Source of the DNA: Alteromonas sp. 5E99-2
Lineage (GTDB): Bacteria > Pseudomonadota > Gammaproteobacteria > Enterobacterales > Alteromonadaceae
Length of the DNA: 64,000 bases
Direction: 5' to 3'
Assembly: GCF_017368475.1 (NCBI RefSeq)
Contig: NZ_JAFNJE010000012.1
Coordinates: 1 to 64,000, forward strand
Shown here: positions 8,745 through 17,471 of the stretch, piece after piece
How positions within the stretch are numbered: position 1 is the stretch's first letter
Layout of the letters: each line of letters begins with the position of its first letter
The notes under the pieces: generated by a model
What the model was told of the DNA's origin: nothing
What the model saw: the letters and a program-made list of their open reading frames with translations, nothing else
Databases searched by the model: none
Program-made: the position numbers and the translations under genes

Positions 8745-9583
8745 GCCTTGCCGCTTTTGTAATCTAGCGTAAGAATAAAGTGCTGCAATACATCGTTGCC
8801 TAAAATTCCAGATACTTGGTCATTCTGAGTTGAAAACCCGCTATTTTTAGCCGGAACATGCACTAACACTTGATCGAGCTTAGTTTTACCTAATGTCATA
8901 GAGTCAACCCAGAAATAATCTGACGGTATCGATTCATTGACTCCCGTCGATACGGTTTTATTTTGTTTATACTTCGTCAGCCAGCCTAAATCTGAAGCGA
9001 CGTTACGCTCTAGTAGTAAACCACCTTGACTGCCTGTGTCCAATAGTAGCCATAAACGCTTGTTTGCAGCCACTTCTACATTCACAATCAATTCGCCAGA
9101 GCCTGACAGCGATTTAGCTTTTAGGTTTTTAACCTTGCGGATATTCGATGGGGTACGACTCACCAGCCTCAATCGCTGGCGAGGGTAATCAATTTGTACA
9201 ATATGATTTTTAAAAAAACTAACCCCTAATACCAACCCAATATTATGGGTAGGAAGGTCAATTTTAGCGACGTTATTGAGGTTTCTGGATTTGCCCAATA
9301 TATGGGTAGGAATAGCAGTTAGGGTTTGTACTTCTTTTCGCTCGAATAACCCCTGAATAGTGAGTTTACCGTCTGATGGAAAACGCAGCTTATGCTTTTC
9401 CATAAACCCGCTATTAATACCATTCACTTGAGCGCCGGAATCCAATACGGCTTTGGTGGGAATACCTTTTACCGATACAGGCAGAAGGATATGGCCTTGA
9501 TTGAGTTCAAAACGAACCCAATCGCTATCGGCTAAAGCGAGCTGACAACAAAAAATACCAACAAAAAGCGTAACCAACTTCAC
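8726..9583 (-). CDS. Secreted retropepsin-like aspartyl protease homologue with two DxG motifs
   Basis: A 285-residue protein with a Sec signal peptide (residues 1-18, ending ALA). It has two retropepsin-like modules. The first contains AVLDSGAQ (D48), the second LLLDTGSQGG (D182); each is followed by a hydrophobic stretch (GLVLGVSFF, GILGNDVL) that corresponds to the family's ILG-type motif. A single chain with two modules could form the active-site pair that retropepsins usually build by dimerisation. Activity and substrate are unknown. It follows sufE on the same strand by 23 bp and could be read through from the suf operon. Confidence 0.8.
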   Translation of the reverse strand: MKLVTLFVGIFCCQLALADSDWVRFELNQGHILLPVSVKGIPTKAVLDSGAQVNGINSGFMEKHKLRFPSDGKLTIQGLFERKEVQTLTAIPTHILGKSRNLNNVAKIDLPTHNIGLVLGVSFFKNHIVQIDYPRQRLRLVSRTPSNIRKVKNLKAKSLSGSGELIVNVEVAANKRLWLLLDTGSQGGLLLERNVASDLGWLTKYKQNKTVSTGVNESIPSDYFWVDSMTLGKTKLDQVLVHVPAKNSGFSTQNDQVSGILGNDVLQHFILTLDYKSGKAHVDFP

Positions 9584-9606
9584 GTTAACCCGCCTTATTT
9601 AACTTA

Positions 9607-10017
9607 TTACAAAAGGGCTTGAGCCGTATTGCGTATTCTACCCACAATAGCTCGTAAACCATTTCCACGAGTAGGTGTAATATGGCGCTCTAGGTCTAAT
9701 TGTGTAAAGTAATCATCGATATCGAAATCGACAATTTCTTGCGCGGTTTTGTCTTGATAGGCTGATAACACCAAGGCCAATAAACCTTGAACAATCACAG
9801 CATCGCTGTCTACATTAAAATGCAATGGCCCTTTACTGTCATCAACGTCTAGCCATACGCTACTTTGGCAGCCTTTAACTAGGCGATCTGGTGTTTTCTT
9901 GCTGTCAGGCAGACCCGGAATTTGTTTACCTAAATCGATAATGTATTCGTATCGTTGTTCCCAATCATCAAAAAAACTCAGATCATCAACAATTTCATCA
10001 TTAGTGGGAAGTGCCAT
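9607..10017 (-). CDS. sufE: Cysteine desulfuration protein SufE
   Basis: A 136-residue SufE. The sulfur-accepting cysteine is C50 in LVKGCQSSVW. SufE takes persulfide sulfur from SufS and hands it to the SufBCD scaffold. It is the last suf gene of this leftward operon, 21 bp after sufT. The length and the GCQSSVW motif are standard. A retropepsin-like gene follows closely. Confidence 0.95.
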   Translation of the reverse strand: MALPTNDEIVDDLSFFDDWEQRYEYIIDLGKQIPGLPDSKKTPDRLVKGCQSSVWLDVDDSKGPLHFNVDSDAVIVQGLLALVLSAYQDKTAQEIVDFDIDDYFTQLDLERHITPTRGNGLRAIVGRIRNTAQALL

Positions 10018-10038
10018 ACAACTATTTGCCTACAAGAA

Positions 10039-10569
10039 TTAAAAGAAAAGACCCGCTTCGAGTTGAGCTTCTTCGCTCATTTTGTCTCGAGACCAGGGAG
10101 GATCGAAAACCAGTTCAACCGCAACGTTTTTCACATTCGGCACTAAACCGACTCGATACTCCACGTCACCGACTAATACCGGCCCCATTCCACAACCCGG
10201 TGCGGTTAATGTCATGTCGATGGCAACAGTACCAGAGTTTTGGTCCACTGCAACAGCATAAATCAAACCCAGCGACACCAAATTTATCGGTATTTCTGGG
10301 TCGTATACTGTTTCTAACGCTTCCCACACTTGGGCTTCGTCTATTTGCCCATCACTGGGTTCGGTGAAAGATAACGTTAAGGCTTCACGGCCAATGGCAT
10401 CAGCATCTGTGCCATCAATACGCAGCATGTTGCCTTGCCATGTTACGGTATAATTGCCACCTAAATCTTGAGTAAGAGTAACGAATTCGCCTTCAGGAAG
10501 AATGTGTTTTTCACCCGTAGGTACGCGGCGAGCAAGGCAGTCTCGCTGCATGGTAACCATTTTTTGCAT
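10039..10569 (-). CDS. sufT: Fe-S cluster assembly protein SufT (MIP18/DUF59 family)
   Basis: A 176-residue SufT-type protein. The DUF59/MIP18 domain lies at about 80-160, with VYDPEIPINLVSLGLIY and the conserved cysteine motif TAPGCGMGP; the N-terminal extension at 1-75 is that of long SufT proteins. SufT aids maturation of Fe-S proteins under high demand. It sits 7 bp after sufA, and GTAGG in the end of sufA serves as ribosome-binding site for ATG 10569; a second ATG at 10560 is possible. Confidence 0.9.
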   Translation of the reverse strand: MQKMVTMQRDCLARRVPTGEKHILPEGEFVTLTQDLGGNYTVTWQGNMLRIDGTDADAIGREALTLSFTEPSDGQIDEAQVWEALETVYDPEIPINLVSLGLIYAVAVDQNSGTVAIDMTLTAPGCGMGPVLVGDVEYRVGLVPNVKNVAVELVFDPPWSRDKMSEEAQLEAGLFF

Positions 10570-10576
10570 AGTAAAT

Positions 10577-10933
10577 TTAGCCTACGTTAAAGCTCTCGCC
10601 ACAACCACATTCGTCAACTACGTTTGGATTGCGGTATTTAATCACACCATTCACACCTTCAAGCACGTAGTCTATCTCGGTATTTTTCAAAAGTGTTTGA
10701 GCGTCTTTTGCTACGGCTACCGACAGTTTTTCAGAAAAGCTGATCACTTGGTCACCGTCTTTAGGCGCAGGTAAACGTTCAAGTACATAAGCATAACCTG
10801 TGCAACCGCTCACTTTAGTGGAAAGGCGAATAATGTCACTTGGGTTGTTCTTTAGTTTAGCTTCAAAATGCTTAACAGCACTGTCGGTAAGAGTGATTAA
10901 CGTTTGACTAGGAACAAATGTTTCGACTGCCAT
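10577..10933 (-). CDS. sufA: A-type Fe-S carrier SufA
   Basis: A 118-residue HesB/IscA family protein with all three metal-binding cysteines: C44 (VSGCTGY), C109 and C111 (ECGCGES). A-type carriers receive clusters from the scaffold and pass them to apoproteins. It is called SufA from its place in the suf operon; IscA and ErpA have the same fold. AGAGG precedes the ATG by 6 nt. Confidence 0.92.
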   Translation of the reverse strand: MAVETFVPSQTLITLTDSAVKHFEAKLKNNPSDIIRLSTKVSGCTGYAYVLERLPAPKDGDQVISFSEKLSVAVAKDAQTLLKNTEIDYVLEGVNGVIKYRNPNVVDECGCGESFNVG

Positions 10934-10950
10934 AATAACCTCTGATTCAC

Positions 10951-12168
10951 TTATGCAAGCATGGTTTGCGCTTTTTTAAGTGCCGCAAACAATGCGTCCA
11001 CTTCATCAAACGTCGTGTAAATAGAAAATGATGCTCTGGCTGTGCCAGATATACCTAGGCGTTTCATTAACGGCTGAGCGCAATTATCACCAGTGCGAAT
11101 TGCAACACCTTGGCGGTCGAGTATAAAACCAACGTCGCCGGGATGGGCGCCATCAAGTAAAAAGCTCATTACGCCAATTTTGTTTTTTGCAGTGCCGATT
11201 AATGTAAGGCCATCAAACTCAGCGCCTTTTTGCATTGCGTAATCAATAATGGCTTGCTCATGGGCTTTTAGCGCGTCTAAGTCTTGTTCCATTAGCCATT
11301 CTAGGGCTGCGCCCAAACCAATGGCTCCCGCAATATTAGGAGTCCCGGCTTCCAAACGATTGGGTAATTCACCCCATGTTGCTGACTGATATTCAACATC
11401 ACTGATCATTTCGCCGCCAACTAACCACACAGGCCAAGCGTTTAGCACATCGAAACGTCCCCACAATACGCCAACGCCAGTTGGAGCAAACACTTTGTGA
11501 CCAGAAAATGCATAGAAATCACATCCGATGGCTTGCACATCTACGTCACCGTGAGCAATACCCTGTGCGCCGTCTATCAACACCCAAGCGCCGGTTGTTT
11601 TCGCAATTCGAGTTAGCTCAACAATGGGATTAACCGTGCCTAATGCATTGGAAACATGAGGAAAAGCCACTAACCGAGTACGTTCAGATAACTGGTCTTT
11701 AAACCCTTCGATATCCAATTCGCCAGTTTCAGTGATGGGAGCTATTTTCAGTTTAGCGCCCGCTTTTTTGCATGCCTGCTGCCAAGTAACCAAGTTTGCG
11801 TGGTGCTCTAATTCAGTAACAATGACTTCGTCGTCTTTGTCCATTCGCTGAATCAGCCCATTGGCTACAAGGTTTATTGATTCCGTTGTACCCGCAGTCC
11901 AAATCACTTCTTCGCGCTTAGCAGCATTAATAAACCGCTTCACTGAGTCTCTTGCAGCTTCGTATCGACGTGTAGATTCATCGGACAAGGCATGAGCCCC
12001 GCGATGAACGTTGGCATTGCATTCAGTATAAAAACCGGTAATTGCGTCAATAACCGCCTGTGGCTTTTGAGTGGTCGCCCCGTTGTCTAAATACACCAAA
12101 GGTTTCCCGTCTACCTCTCTAGATAGAATAGGAAACTGCTTTCGCAATGCCTGAACGTTTAAACTCAT
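10951..12168 (-). CDS. sufS: Cysteine desulfurase SufS (group II)
   Basis: A 405-residue fold-type I PLP enzyme. The Schiff-base lysine is K225 (FSGHKVFAPTG) and the catalytic cysteine is C363 in IRTGDNCAQP, the short active-site loop of group II desulfurases that depend on SufE. It yields alanine and an enzyme persulfide. Its start overlaps the sufD stop by four bases. A second, group I desulfurase gene lies at the head of the same operon. Confidence 0.95.
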   Translation of the reverse strand: MSLNVQALRKQFPILSREVDGKPLVYLDNGATTQKPQAVIDAITGFYTECNANVHRGAHALSDESTRRYEAARDSVKRFINAAKREEVIWTAGTTESINLVANGLIQRMDKDDEVIVTELEHHANLVTWQQACKKAGAKLKIAPITETGELDIEGFKDQLSERTRLVAFPHVSNALGTVNPIVELTRIAKTTGAWVLIDGAQGIAHGDVDVQAIGCDFYAFSGHKVFAPTGVGVLWGRFDVLNAWPVWLVGGEMISDVEYQSATWGELPNRLEAGTPNIAGAIGLGAALEWLMEQDLDALKAHEQAIIDYAMQKGAEFDGLTLIGTAKNKIGVMSFLLDGAHPGDVGFILDRQGVAIRTGDNCAQPLMKRLGISGTARASFSIYTTFDEVDALFAALKKAQTMLA

Positions 12169-13424
12169 TTCACTTCCATTTTAGCAAAGCGACCGCTGAG
12201 TAGTTCTGTTAACCATTCGCGGACCGGCGTGAGTGGAATGTCATTGATCAATTCTTGAATGAAACCAAAGTTAAGCAAAATTAACGCTTGAGAGCGAGAA
12301 ATACCGCGACTCAAAAGGTAATAAAGTGCTTGTTCGTCAATTTCTGCAATGGTCGCACCATGGGCACATTTAACATCGTCAGCGTAAATTTCTAATTCAG
12401 GCTTAGTGTTAATTTGCCCGCGACGAGATAACAACAAGTTACGGTTGTTAAGTTCCGCCAAGGTTTTTTGTGCATCGCGATGAATGTGAATGCGACCATT
12501 AAAATTCGCTTTTGCTTTGTCGCCAACAATGCCTCTTACATTTTCTGTCGTCGTGCAATTGGGTACCGCGTGTTCAATGGTAGTTTGCAAGTCAAAATTT
12601 TCACCTTCAGCCAACAAATACAAAGCGTTAATGTCGGCATTGGCATGTTCGCCGGTATAAATAAGGTCAGTGTCTAAACGAGACAACGCAGACCCAAACC
12701 CAACAAGTGTACTGTTCAGGTACGAAGACTCAGCCAATTTAAAATGGCAACCACCTGCGTGAAGGGTTTTGTCAGTGAACATAGCAAAACGGTAATGATG
12801 CAGTTCGCCCTTTGCTTTTACGTCGTACTCAGAAAAAGAGGTGTTTACCGAATCAACATGGCCTTCGCCTTGTTCGATAATTGTCGCTTTTGCGTTACGA
12901 CCAATGTTGACCAATATACGTGTATGGTTTTCACTGCCGTCTTGAACATGGTGAATAAAACGAATTGGCGTATGGAATTCAACATCATCGGCAACATTCA
13001 CCCATACACCCGCTGTAGCTAGTGCGTCGTTAACCAAACCAAATAAGTGTTTCTCCGGTTTAATGGTATTAAAGGATGATGCTTGTTGCTCGCTGATGTT
13101 TTCAAGCGCAACTATATCTACACCCGCTGGCAAATTGAATTGAGCTAAATCTGTCACCAATGTGCTGTTAACAAATTCAATATCAATGCTGTCTAGCTGC
13201 GCAATCACAGGAATTTGCGTTGACGCTGTTGAAACACCATCAGATAGCAGTTTTTTAGCTTCGATAGGTGTTAGCGATGTATTGCGCCACGCTTCTGTTT
13301 TACGTGTTGGCCACGGCGTATTTTTAAGGGCGTCTAACGAAGACGCATAGTCAGCTTCTCGCCAACTTACTGGCGCGCCTTGGCGCTCAGCTTGGGCAAT
13401 GACTTGCTCTAGCCATTGGCTCAT
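12165..13424 (-). CDS. sufD: SufBCD scaffold subunit SufD
   Basis: A 419-residue SufD. The beta-helix core is at about 150-380, with EGENFDLQTTIEHAVPNCTTTENVRG and the terminal CAHGATIAEIDEQALYYLLSRGIS motif of the SufB/SufD family. With SufB and SufC it forms the cluster scaffold. Four-base overlaps with both sufC and sufS show tight coupling. Its N-terminal helical region is longer than that of SufB. Confidence 0.94.
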   Translation of the reverse strand: MSQWLEQVIAQAERQGAPVSWREADYASSLDALKNTPWPTRKTEAWRNTSLTPIEAKKLLSDGVSTASTQIPVIAQLDSIDIEFVNSTLVTDLAQFNLPAGVDIVALENISEQQASSFNTIKPEKHLFGLVNDALATAGVWVNVADDVEFHTPIRFIHHVQDGSENHTRILVNIGRNAKATIIEQGEGHVDSVNTSFSEYDVKAKGELHHYRFAMFTDKTLHAGGCHFKLAESSYLNSTLVGFGSALSRLDTDLIYTGEHANADINALYLLAEGENFDLQTTIEHAVPNCTTTENVRGIVGDKAKANFNGRIHIHRDAQKTLAELNNRNLLLSRRGQINTKPELEIYADDVKCAHGATIAEIDEQALYYLLSRGISRSQALILLNFGFIQELINDIPLTPVREWLTELLSGRFAKMEVK

Positions 13425-14182
13425 GCGTTAGCCTCCTCATACCCCTTACCTAAGAATGCGTAGCCTTCTTTTTCAACTTCAAGTGCCAGTGATGCATCAC
13501 CACTTTTCACAATTTTTCCGTCTGCCAAAATATGCACAAAATCCGGCTTGATATAGTCGAGAAGGCGTTGATAATGGGTAACAACAATAAAGCTGCGGTT
13601 AGCATCGCGCTGGCTATTTACACCATTTGCAACAACTTGTAGTGCGTCTACATCAAGCCCTGAATCTGATTCATCTAGAATACACAAAGTGGGCTTGAGC
13701 AAAATCATTTGCATGATTTCGTTGCGTTTTTTCTCTCCACCAGAAAAACCTTCGTTCACGCCGCGCTTTAAAAAGTCGAGTGGCAATTGAACTTGCTTAC
13801 AGGCATCTTTCGCAATCTTTAAAAATTCAGCCGCAGACAAGGCATCTTCGCCTCTTTGCTCACGAATAGCGTTCACAGATTCTTTCATAAATTCCATGTT
13901 GCTAACGCCAGGAATTTCTACCGGGTATTGAAATGCTAGAAACAAACCTTCACGGGCTCTTTCTTCAATATCCATGTCGAGTAAGTCATTGTTATTCAGC
14001 GTTGCAGATCCGCCTTCTACTTCATAACCTTCGCGGCCAGATAATACGTATCCAAGTGTACTTTTACCTGCGCCATTTGGCCCCATAATCGCATGAACTT
14101 CACCGGGTTTAACTTCTAGGTTTAACCCTTTGATTATGGTTTTGTCTTCGACTTTTGCCGTTAAATTATTAATTGAAAGCAT
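13421..14182 (-). CDS. sufC: SufBCD scaffold ATPase SufC
   Basis: A 253-residue ABC ATPase: Walker A GPNGAGKST at about 34-42, the SufC-type signature FSGGEKKRNE, Walker B LCILDESDSGLD and a switch histidine in IVVTHYQR. SufC drives structural changes in SufB/SufD during cluster assembly. The gene begins 2 bp after sufB and overlaps sufD by four bases. Confidence 0.96.
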   Translation of the reverse strand: MLSINNLTAKVEDKTIIKGLNLEVKPGEVHAIMGPNGAGKSTLGYVLSGREGYEVEGGSATLNNNDLLDMDIEERAREGLFLAFQYPVEIPGVSNMEFMKESVNAIREQRGEDALSAAEFLKIAKDACKQVQLPLDFLKRGVNEGFSGGEKKRNEIMQMILLKPTLCILDESDSGLDVDALQVVANGVNSQRDANRSFIVVTHYQRLLDYIKPDFVHILADGKIVKSGDASLALEVEKEGYAFLGKGYEEANA

Positions 14183-14184
14183 GA

Positions 14185-15621
14185 TTACCCCACTGAACCT
14201 TCAAGGCTGATTTCTAGTAATTTGCCGGCTTCTACAGCAAATTCCATTGGTAGTTCTTTAAACACTTCTTTGCAAAACCCATTAACAATCATAGACACCG
14301 CTTTTTCTGGGTCTAATCCTCGTTGTTGGCACAAAAATAGTTGTTCATCACTCACTTTAGATGTTGTCGCCTCGTGCTCTACAATGGCACTTGGGTTACG
14401 ACTTTCAATGTACGGGAACGTATGTGCTCCACATTTATCTCCAATAAGAAGAGAATCACACTGAGTAAAATTTCGTGCATTATCGGCTTTTGGTCCCATT
14501 TGAACCAAGCCGCGATACGCGTTGTTACTGTTTTTGGCAGAAATACCTTTAGCGATAATTGTCGAACGGGTGTTCTTGCCTAGGTGAATCATTTTGGTAC
14601 CCGTATCCGCTTGCTGAGCGCCACGAGTTAATGCAACAGAATAAAACTCACCAACAGAGTTATCACCTTTCAGAACACAACTTGGGTATTTCCACGTAAT
14701 CGAAGAGCCTGTTTCTACTTGCGTCCAAGAAATGTGCGCATTGGTATGACAAATACCTCGTTTGGTTACAAAGTTGTATATCCCTCCGCGACCTTGTTCA
14801 TCGCCGGGATACCAGTTTTGTACCGTTGAATATTTTATTTTAGCGTTGTCCATTGCAACCAGTTCTACCACTGCTGCGTGCAATTGATTTTCATCTCGTT
14901 GCGGCGCTGTACAGCCTTCAAGGTAGCTTACGTGACTCCCTTCTTCTGCAATAATAAGGGTTCGTTCAAACTGCCCCGTATTTTGTTCATTAATTCTAAA
15001 ATACGTAGACAATTCCATTGGGCAGCGTACCCCTTTTGGAATAAACACAAAGGAGCCATCGGTAAATACTGCACTATTTAGCGCTGCAAAGTAGTTATCA
15101 GAACGAGGAACAACAGACCCTATGTACTTTTTAATCAAGTCTGGATATTTATGAACCGCTTCTGAAATAGGGCAGAAAATAACGCCCGCTTCTTCTAACT
15201 TTTCGCGAAAGGTTGTTACCACAGAAACTGAATCAAAAACTGCATCAACTGCAACCCCTGCTAGCATTTCCTGCTCATACAATGGAATCCCTAGTTTTTC
15301 ATAGGTGCGCAGTAATTCAGGATCAACCTCATCAAGAGACTTAGGCTTATCTTTCATGCTCTTAGGCGCTGAGTAATAAGATATTTTTTGAAAATCTATT
15401 TTAGGGAAGTTAACGTGAGCCCAATCAGGATCATCCATTTCTAAGAACGTTTGATAGGCTTTTAAACGCCATTCTAGCATCCACTCAGGCTCTTCTTTCA
15501 TCGCAGAGATACGACGAATAATGTCTTCGTTTAAGCCACTTTCAAATGTTTCTGACTCTATGTCTGACACGAATCCCGCTTCATACTGTTTTGATAAAGC
15601 CTGATCGATTTGTTCAGTCAT
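14185..15621 (-). CDS. sufB: SufBCD scaffold subunit SufB
   Basis: A 478-residue SufB with the family's typical length. It has the conserved [49 protein letters not shown] and [15 protein letters not shown] segments; the cysteine in the last region (CGAHT) corresponds to the cluster-assembly cysteine. AGGCG precedes the ATG by 6 nt. A separate promoter with a palindromic operator lies directly upstream, inside the operon. Confidence 0.96.
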   Translation of the reverse strand: MTEQIDQALSKQYEAGFVSDIESETFESGLNEDIIRRISAMKEEPEWMLEWRLKAYQTFLEMDDPDWAHVNFPKIDFQKISYYSAPKSMKDKPKSLDEVDPELLRTYEKLGIPLYEQEMLAGVAVDAVFDSVSVVTTFREKLEEAGVIFCPISEAVHKYPDLIKKYIGSVVPRSDNYFAALNSAVFTDGSFVFIPKGVRCPMELSTYFRINEQNTGQFERTLIIAEEGSHVSYLEGCTAPQRDENQLHAAVVELVAMDNAKIKYSTVQNWYPGDEQGRGGIYNFVTKRGICHTNAHISWTQVETGSSITWKYPSCVLKGDNSVGEFYSVALTRGAQQADTGTKMIHLGKNTRSTIIAKGISAKNSNNAYRGLVQMGPKADNARNFTQCDSLLIGDKCGAHTFPYIESRNPSAIVEHEATTSKVSDEQLFLCQQRGLDPEKAVSMIVNGFCKEVFKELPMEFAVEAGKLLEISLEGSVG

Positions 15622-15677
15622 GATAAACGCCTACTTAAAATTAAAAATCGGTGTGCCCACCCTAAAAAGTGGCGCGC

Positions 15678-15710
15678 ATTATATATTTCTTGAGTAATTT
15701 ACTCAAGTAT
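15678..15710 (-). promoter_or_regulatory. Internal promoter and palindromic operator of sufB
   Basis: On the minus strand a -35 TTGAGT (15701-15706) and a perfect -10 TATAAT (15678-15683) are 17 bp apart. The -35 lies inside a 19-bp palindrome, CTTGAGTAATTTACTCAAG, at 15689-15707. Together with the flanking ATA this matches the layout of the IscR type 1 site in front of iscR, but with GAGT...ACTC replacing GACT...AGTC symmetrically. It is probably an IscR-family operator that represses sufB transcription; the altered core leaves room for another regulator. Confidence 0.75.
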
Positions 15711-15720
15711 TCATACTACC

Positions 15721-16887
15721 CTACTGTCTTTGCAGATCAGCCTGAGTAAAGGCCAATGTCACTTCCCGTATTTTTTCAATAGCAGTAGTGATATCACTGG
15801 CTTTTGTAAAACGTCCAAAGGATATCCTAATAGCACTGTGTGCATAGTCATGGTTTATTCCCATTGCCGTTAGCACATGACTGGGCGTCATCGTTGCCGA
15901 TGTACAAGCTGAGCCAGAAGATAAGGCTAATGGCGCCAGCGCGGGTAAAAACCGCTGACTGTCTAAGGTACCTAAACTGATATTCATTATATGAGGTACG
16001 CTGTATTCACTATCACTATTTAACTGTATATCGGGTAAATCTTGTATTCCTTGCCAAAGCGTATTTCTGTGATTAGCAATTGCTTCAGATGCCTTTGCTA
16101 AATGTTCTCCAGCCAGTTCAAAGGCCTTACCCATGCCAACAATTTGGTGAGTCGGTAAGGTTCCTGAACGAAAACCACGCTCGTGAGCTCCACCGTGCAT
16201 TTGTGCATCTACAAGTACCCGTGGTCGCCTACGGATAAACAATGCACCAATGCCTTTGGGTCCATAGGTTTTATGGGCTGAAAATGACATCAAATCTACG
16301 GGCAATGTCTGTAAATCAATGGCAATTTTGCCTGTAGCTTGAGCAGCATCAGTGTGGAATATGACCTCTCGTTGACGGCATAAATTTCCAATTTCGGCAA
16401 TATCTTGGATAACACCCGTTTCGTTATTCACATACATCACACTCACCAGTGCTGTGTCTTCGCGAATAGCACTGCGTAATTGCTCAATATCAACACGGCC
16501 ATTAGCTTGTGTATTTAACTGAGTTACCTCATAGCCCTGCGATTCCATTGCAGTGAACACATCAAGCACGGCTTTGTGCTCTGTTGCCAAGGTGACTATA
16601 TGGCGGCCTTTGTCGCTGTTCGCTGTAAGTGCGCCTTTAATGGCAAGGTTGTTCGATTCAGTGGCACCAGAGGTGAAAATAATTTCTCGCGCATCGGCAT
16701 TAACCAAATCTGCAACTTGATGTCGCGCAATGTCGACAGCCTCTTCCGCTAACCAACCTGGTCCATGAGTACGGGATGCAGGATTAGCAAAATTACCGTC
16801 TAATGTAAGGCATCCCATCATGGCTTTTGCTACTGCAGGATCAACAGGTGTAGTAGACGCATAATCTAAAAAGATGGACGTATTCAT
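15721..16887 (-). CDS. iscS: Cysteine desulfurase, IscS-like (group I)
   Basis: A 388-residue fold-type I PLP enzyme. The lysine is K206 (SFSAHKTYGPKG); the mobile-loop cysteine is C328 in SSGSACTSA, which marks group I (IscS/NifS). It is slightly shorter than E. coli IscS (404) at the C-terminus. It sits between iscR and sufB, with no iscU, hscBA or fdx nearby, so it may feed sulfur to the SUF scaffold or to tRNA thiolation and other users. IscS-like is a class name here; strict orthology is not shown. Confidence 0.87.
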   Translation of the reverse strand: MNTSIFLDYASTTPVDPAVAKAMMGCLTLDGNFANPASRTHGPGWLAEEAVDIARHQVADLVNADAREIIFTSGATESNNLAIKGALTANSDKGRHIVTLATEHKAVLDVFTAMESQGYEVTQLNTQANGRVDIEQLRSAIREDTALVSVMYVNNETGVIQDIAEIGNLCRQREVIFHTDAAQATGKIAIDLQTLPVDLMSFSAHKTYGPKGIGALFIRRRPRVLVDAQMHGGAHERGFRSGTLPTHQIVGMGKAFELAGEHLAKASEAIANHRNTLWQGIQDLPDIQLNSDSEYSVPHIMNISLGTLDSQRFLPALAPLALSSGSACTSATMTPSHVLTAMGINHDYAHSAIRISFGRFTKASDITTAIEKIREVTLAFTQADLQRQ

Positions 16888-16908
16888 AATGACTTTAAAT
16901 CCAATACG

Positions 16909-17382
16909 CTATAACTGTAAGCTAACTTCGATGTCTAGCTTATGATTTGATTTGTCTTGCCGTTTAGCCACATTTTTAACGTCGTATTGCTCCATGAGCT
17001 CACCAAGAGTAATACTATTTAAAAATTCGGTAATGCGGTTGCTTAACTGTTGCCACAAAGAGTGAGTTAAACAGCGCTCACCATTTTGGCAATCGGCTTG
17101 CCCTTGGCATCGCGTTGCGTCAACAGATTCATCTACGGCTCTAATCACTTCACCAACGGCAATATCTGACGCAGCTCTTCCAAGGCGATATCCTCCACCT
17201 GGACCGCGAATGCTGTGCACCAATTTTTCTTTACGTAAACGAGAAAAAAGCTGTTCTAAGTAGGACAAAGAAATTTCTTGTCGGTCAGATATATCGGCCA
17301 AAGACACAGGGTTTTGCTGACCATGTAAAGCCACATCTAGCATTGCCGTTACCGCATAACGACCTTTTGAAGTGAGTTTCAT
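16909..17382 (-). CDS. iscR: Fe-S cluster-sensing transcription regulator IscR
   Basis: A 157-residue Rrf2 family regulator. The winged HTH is at about 1-70 ([18 protein letters not shown]). The cluster ligands C92, C98, C104 and H107 are all present at the same numbering as in E. coli IscR. A TTG at 17391 in frame is unlikely as the start; AGGT lies 10 nt before the ATG at 17382. With a [2Fe-2S] cluster IscR represses its own operon through type 1 sites, and one such site overlaps this promoter. It heads the operon iscR-iscS-sufBCDS-sufA-sufT-sufE. Confidence 0.95.
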   Translation of the reverse strand: MKLTSKGRYAVTAMLDVALHGQQNPVSLADISDRQEISLSYLEQLFSRLRKEKLVHSIRGPGGGYRLGRAASDIAVGEVIRAVDESVDATRCQGQADCQNGERCLTHSLWQQLSNRITEFLNSITLGELMEQYDVKNVAKRQDKSNHKLDIEVSLQL

Positions 17383-17418
17383 TTGTGACAATACCTAAAA
17401 CCAAGATGAGTTGCGCAC

Positions 17419-17450
17419 AGTCTACATACCCGACTAAATTAGTCAAGTAT
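17419..17450 (-). promoter_or_regulatory. iscR promoter with IscR type 1 operator
   Basis: On the minus strand, 17450 to 17426 reads as ATACTTGACTAA followed by TTTAGTCGGGTAT. This fits every position of the 25-base E. coli type 1 consensus (half-sites ATASYYGACTRW and its complement) as I know it. The -35 TTGACT (17441-17446) is inside the operator, and a -10 TAGACT lies at 17419-17424, 16 bp away. Binding there would block RNA polymerase, giving negative autoregulation by holo-IscR. Confidence 0.9.
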
Positions 17451-17471
17451 TCGAACTTACAGTTCACTTTC

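Noticed and set aside
10011-10367. A rightward 118-codon frame opposite sufT
   Set aside because: Antisense shadow of a well-conserved suf gene; no ribosome-binding site.
12744-13022. A rightward 92-codon frame opposite sufD
   Set aside because: Antisense shadow of sufD with no recognisable family.
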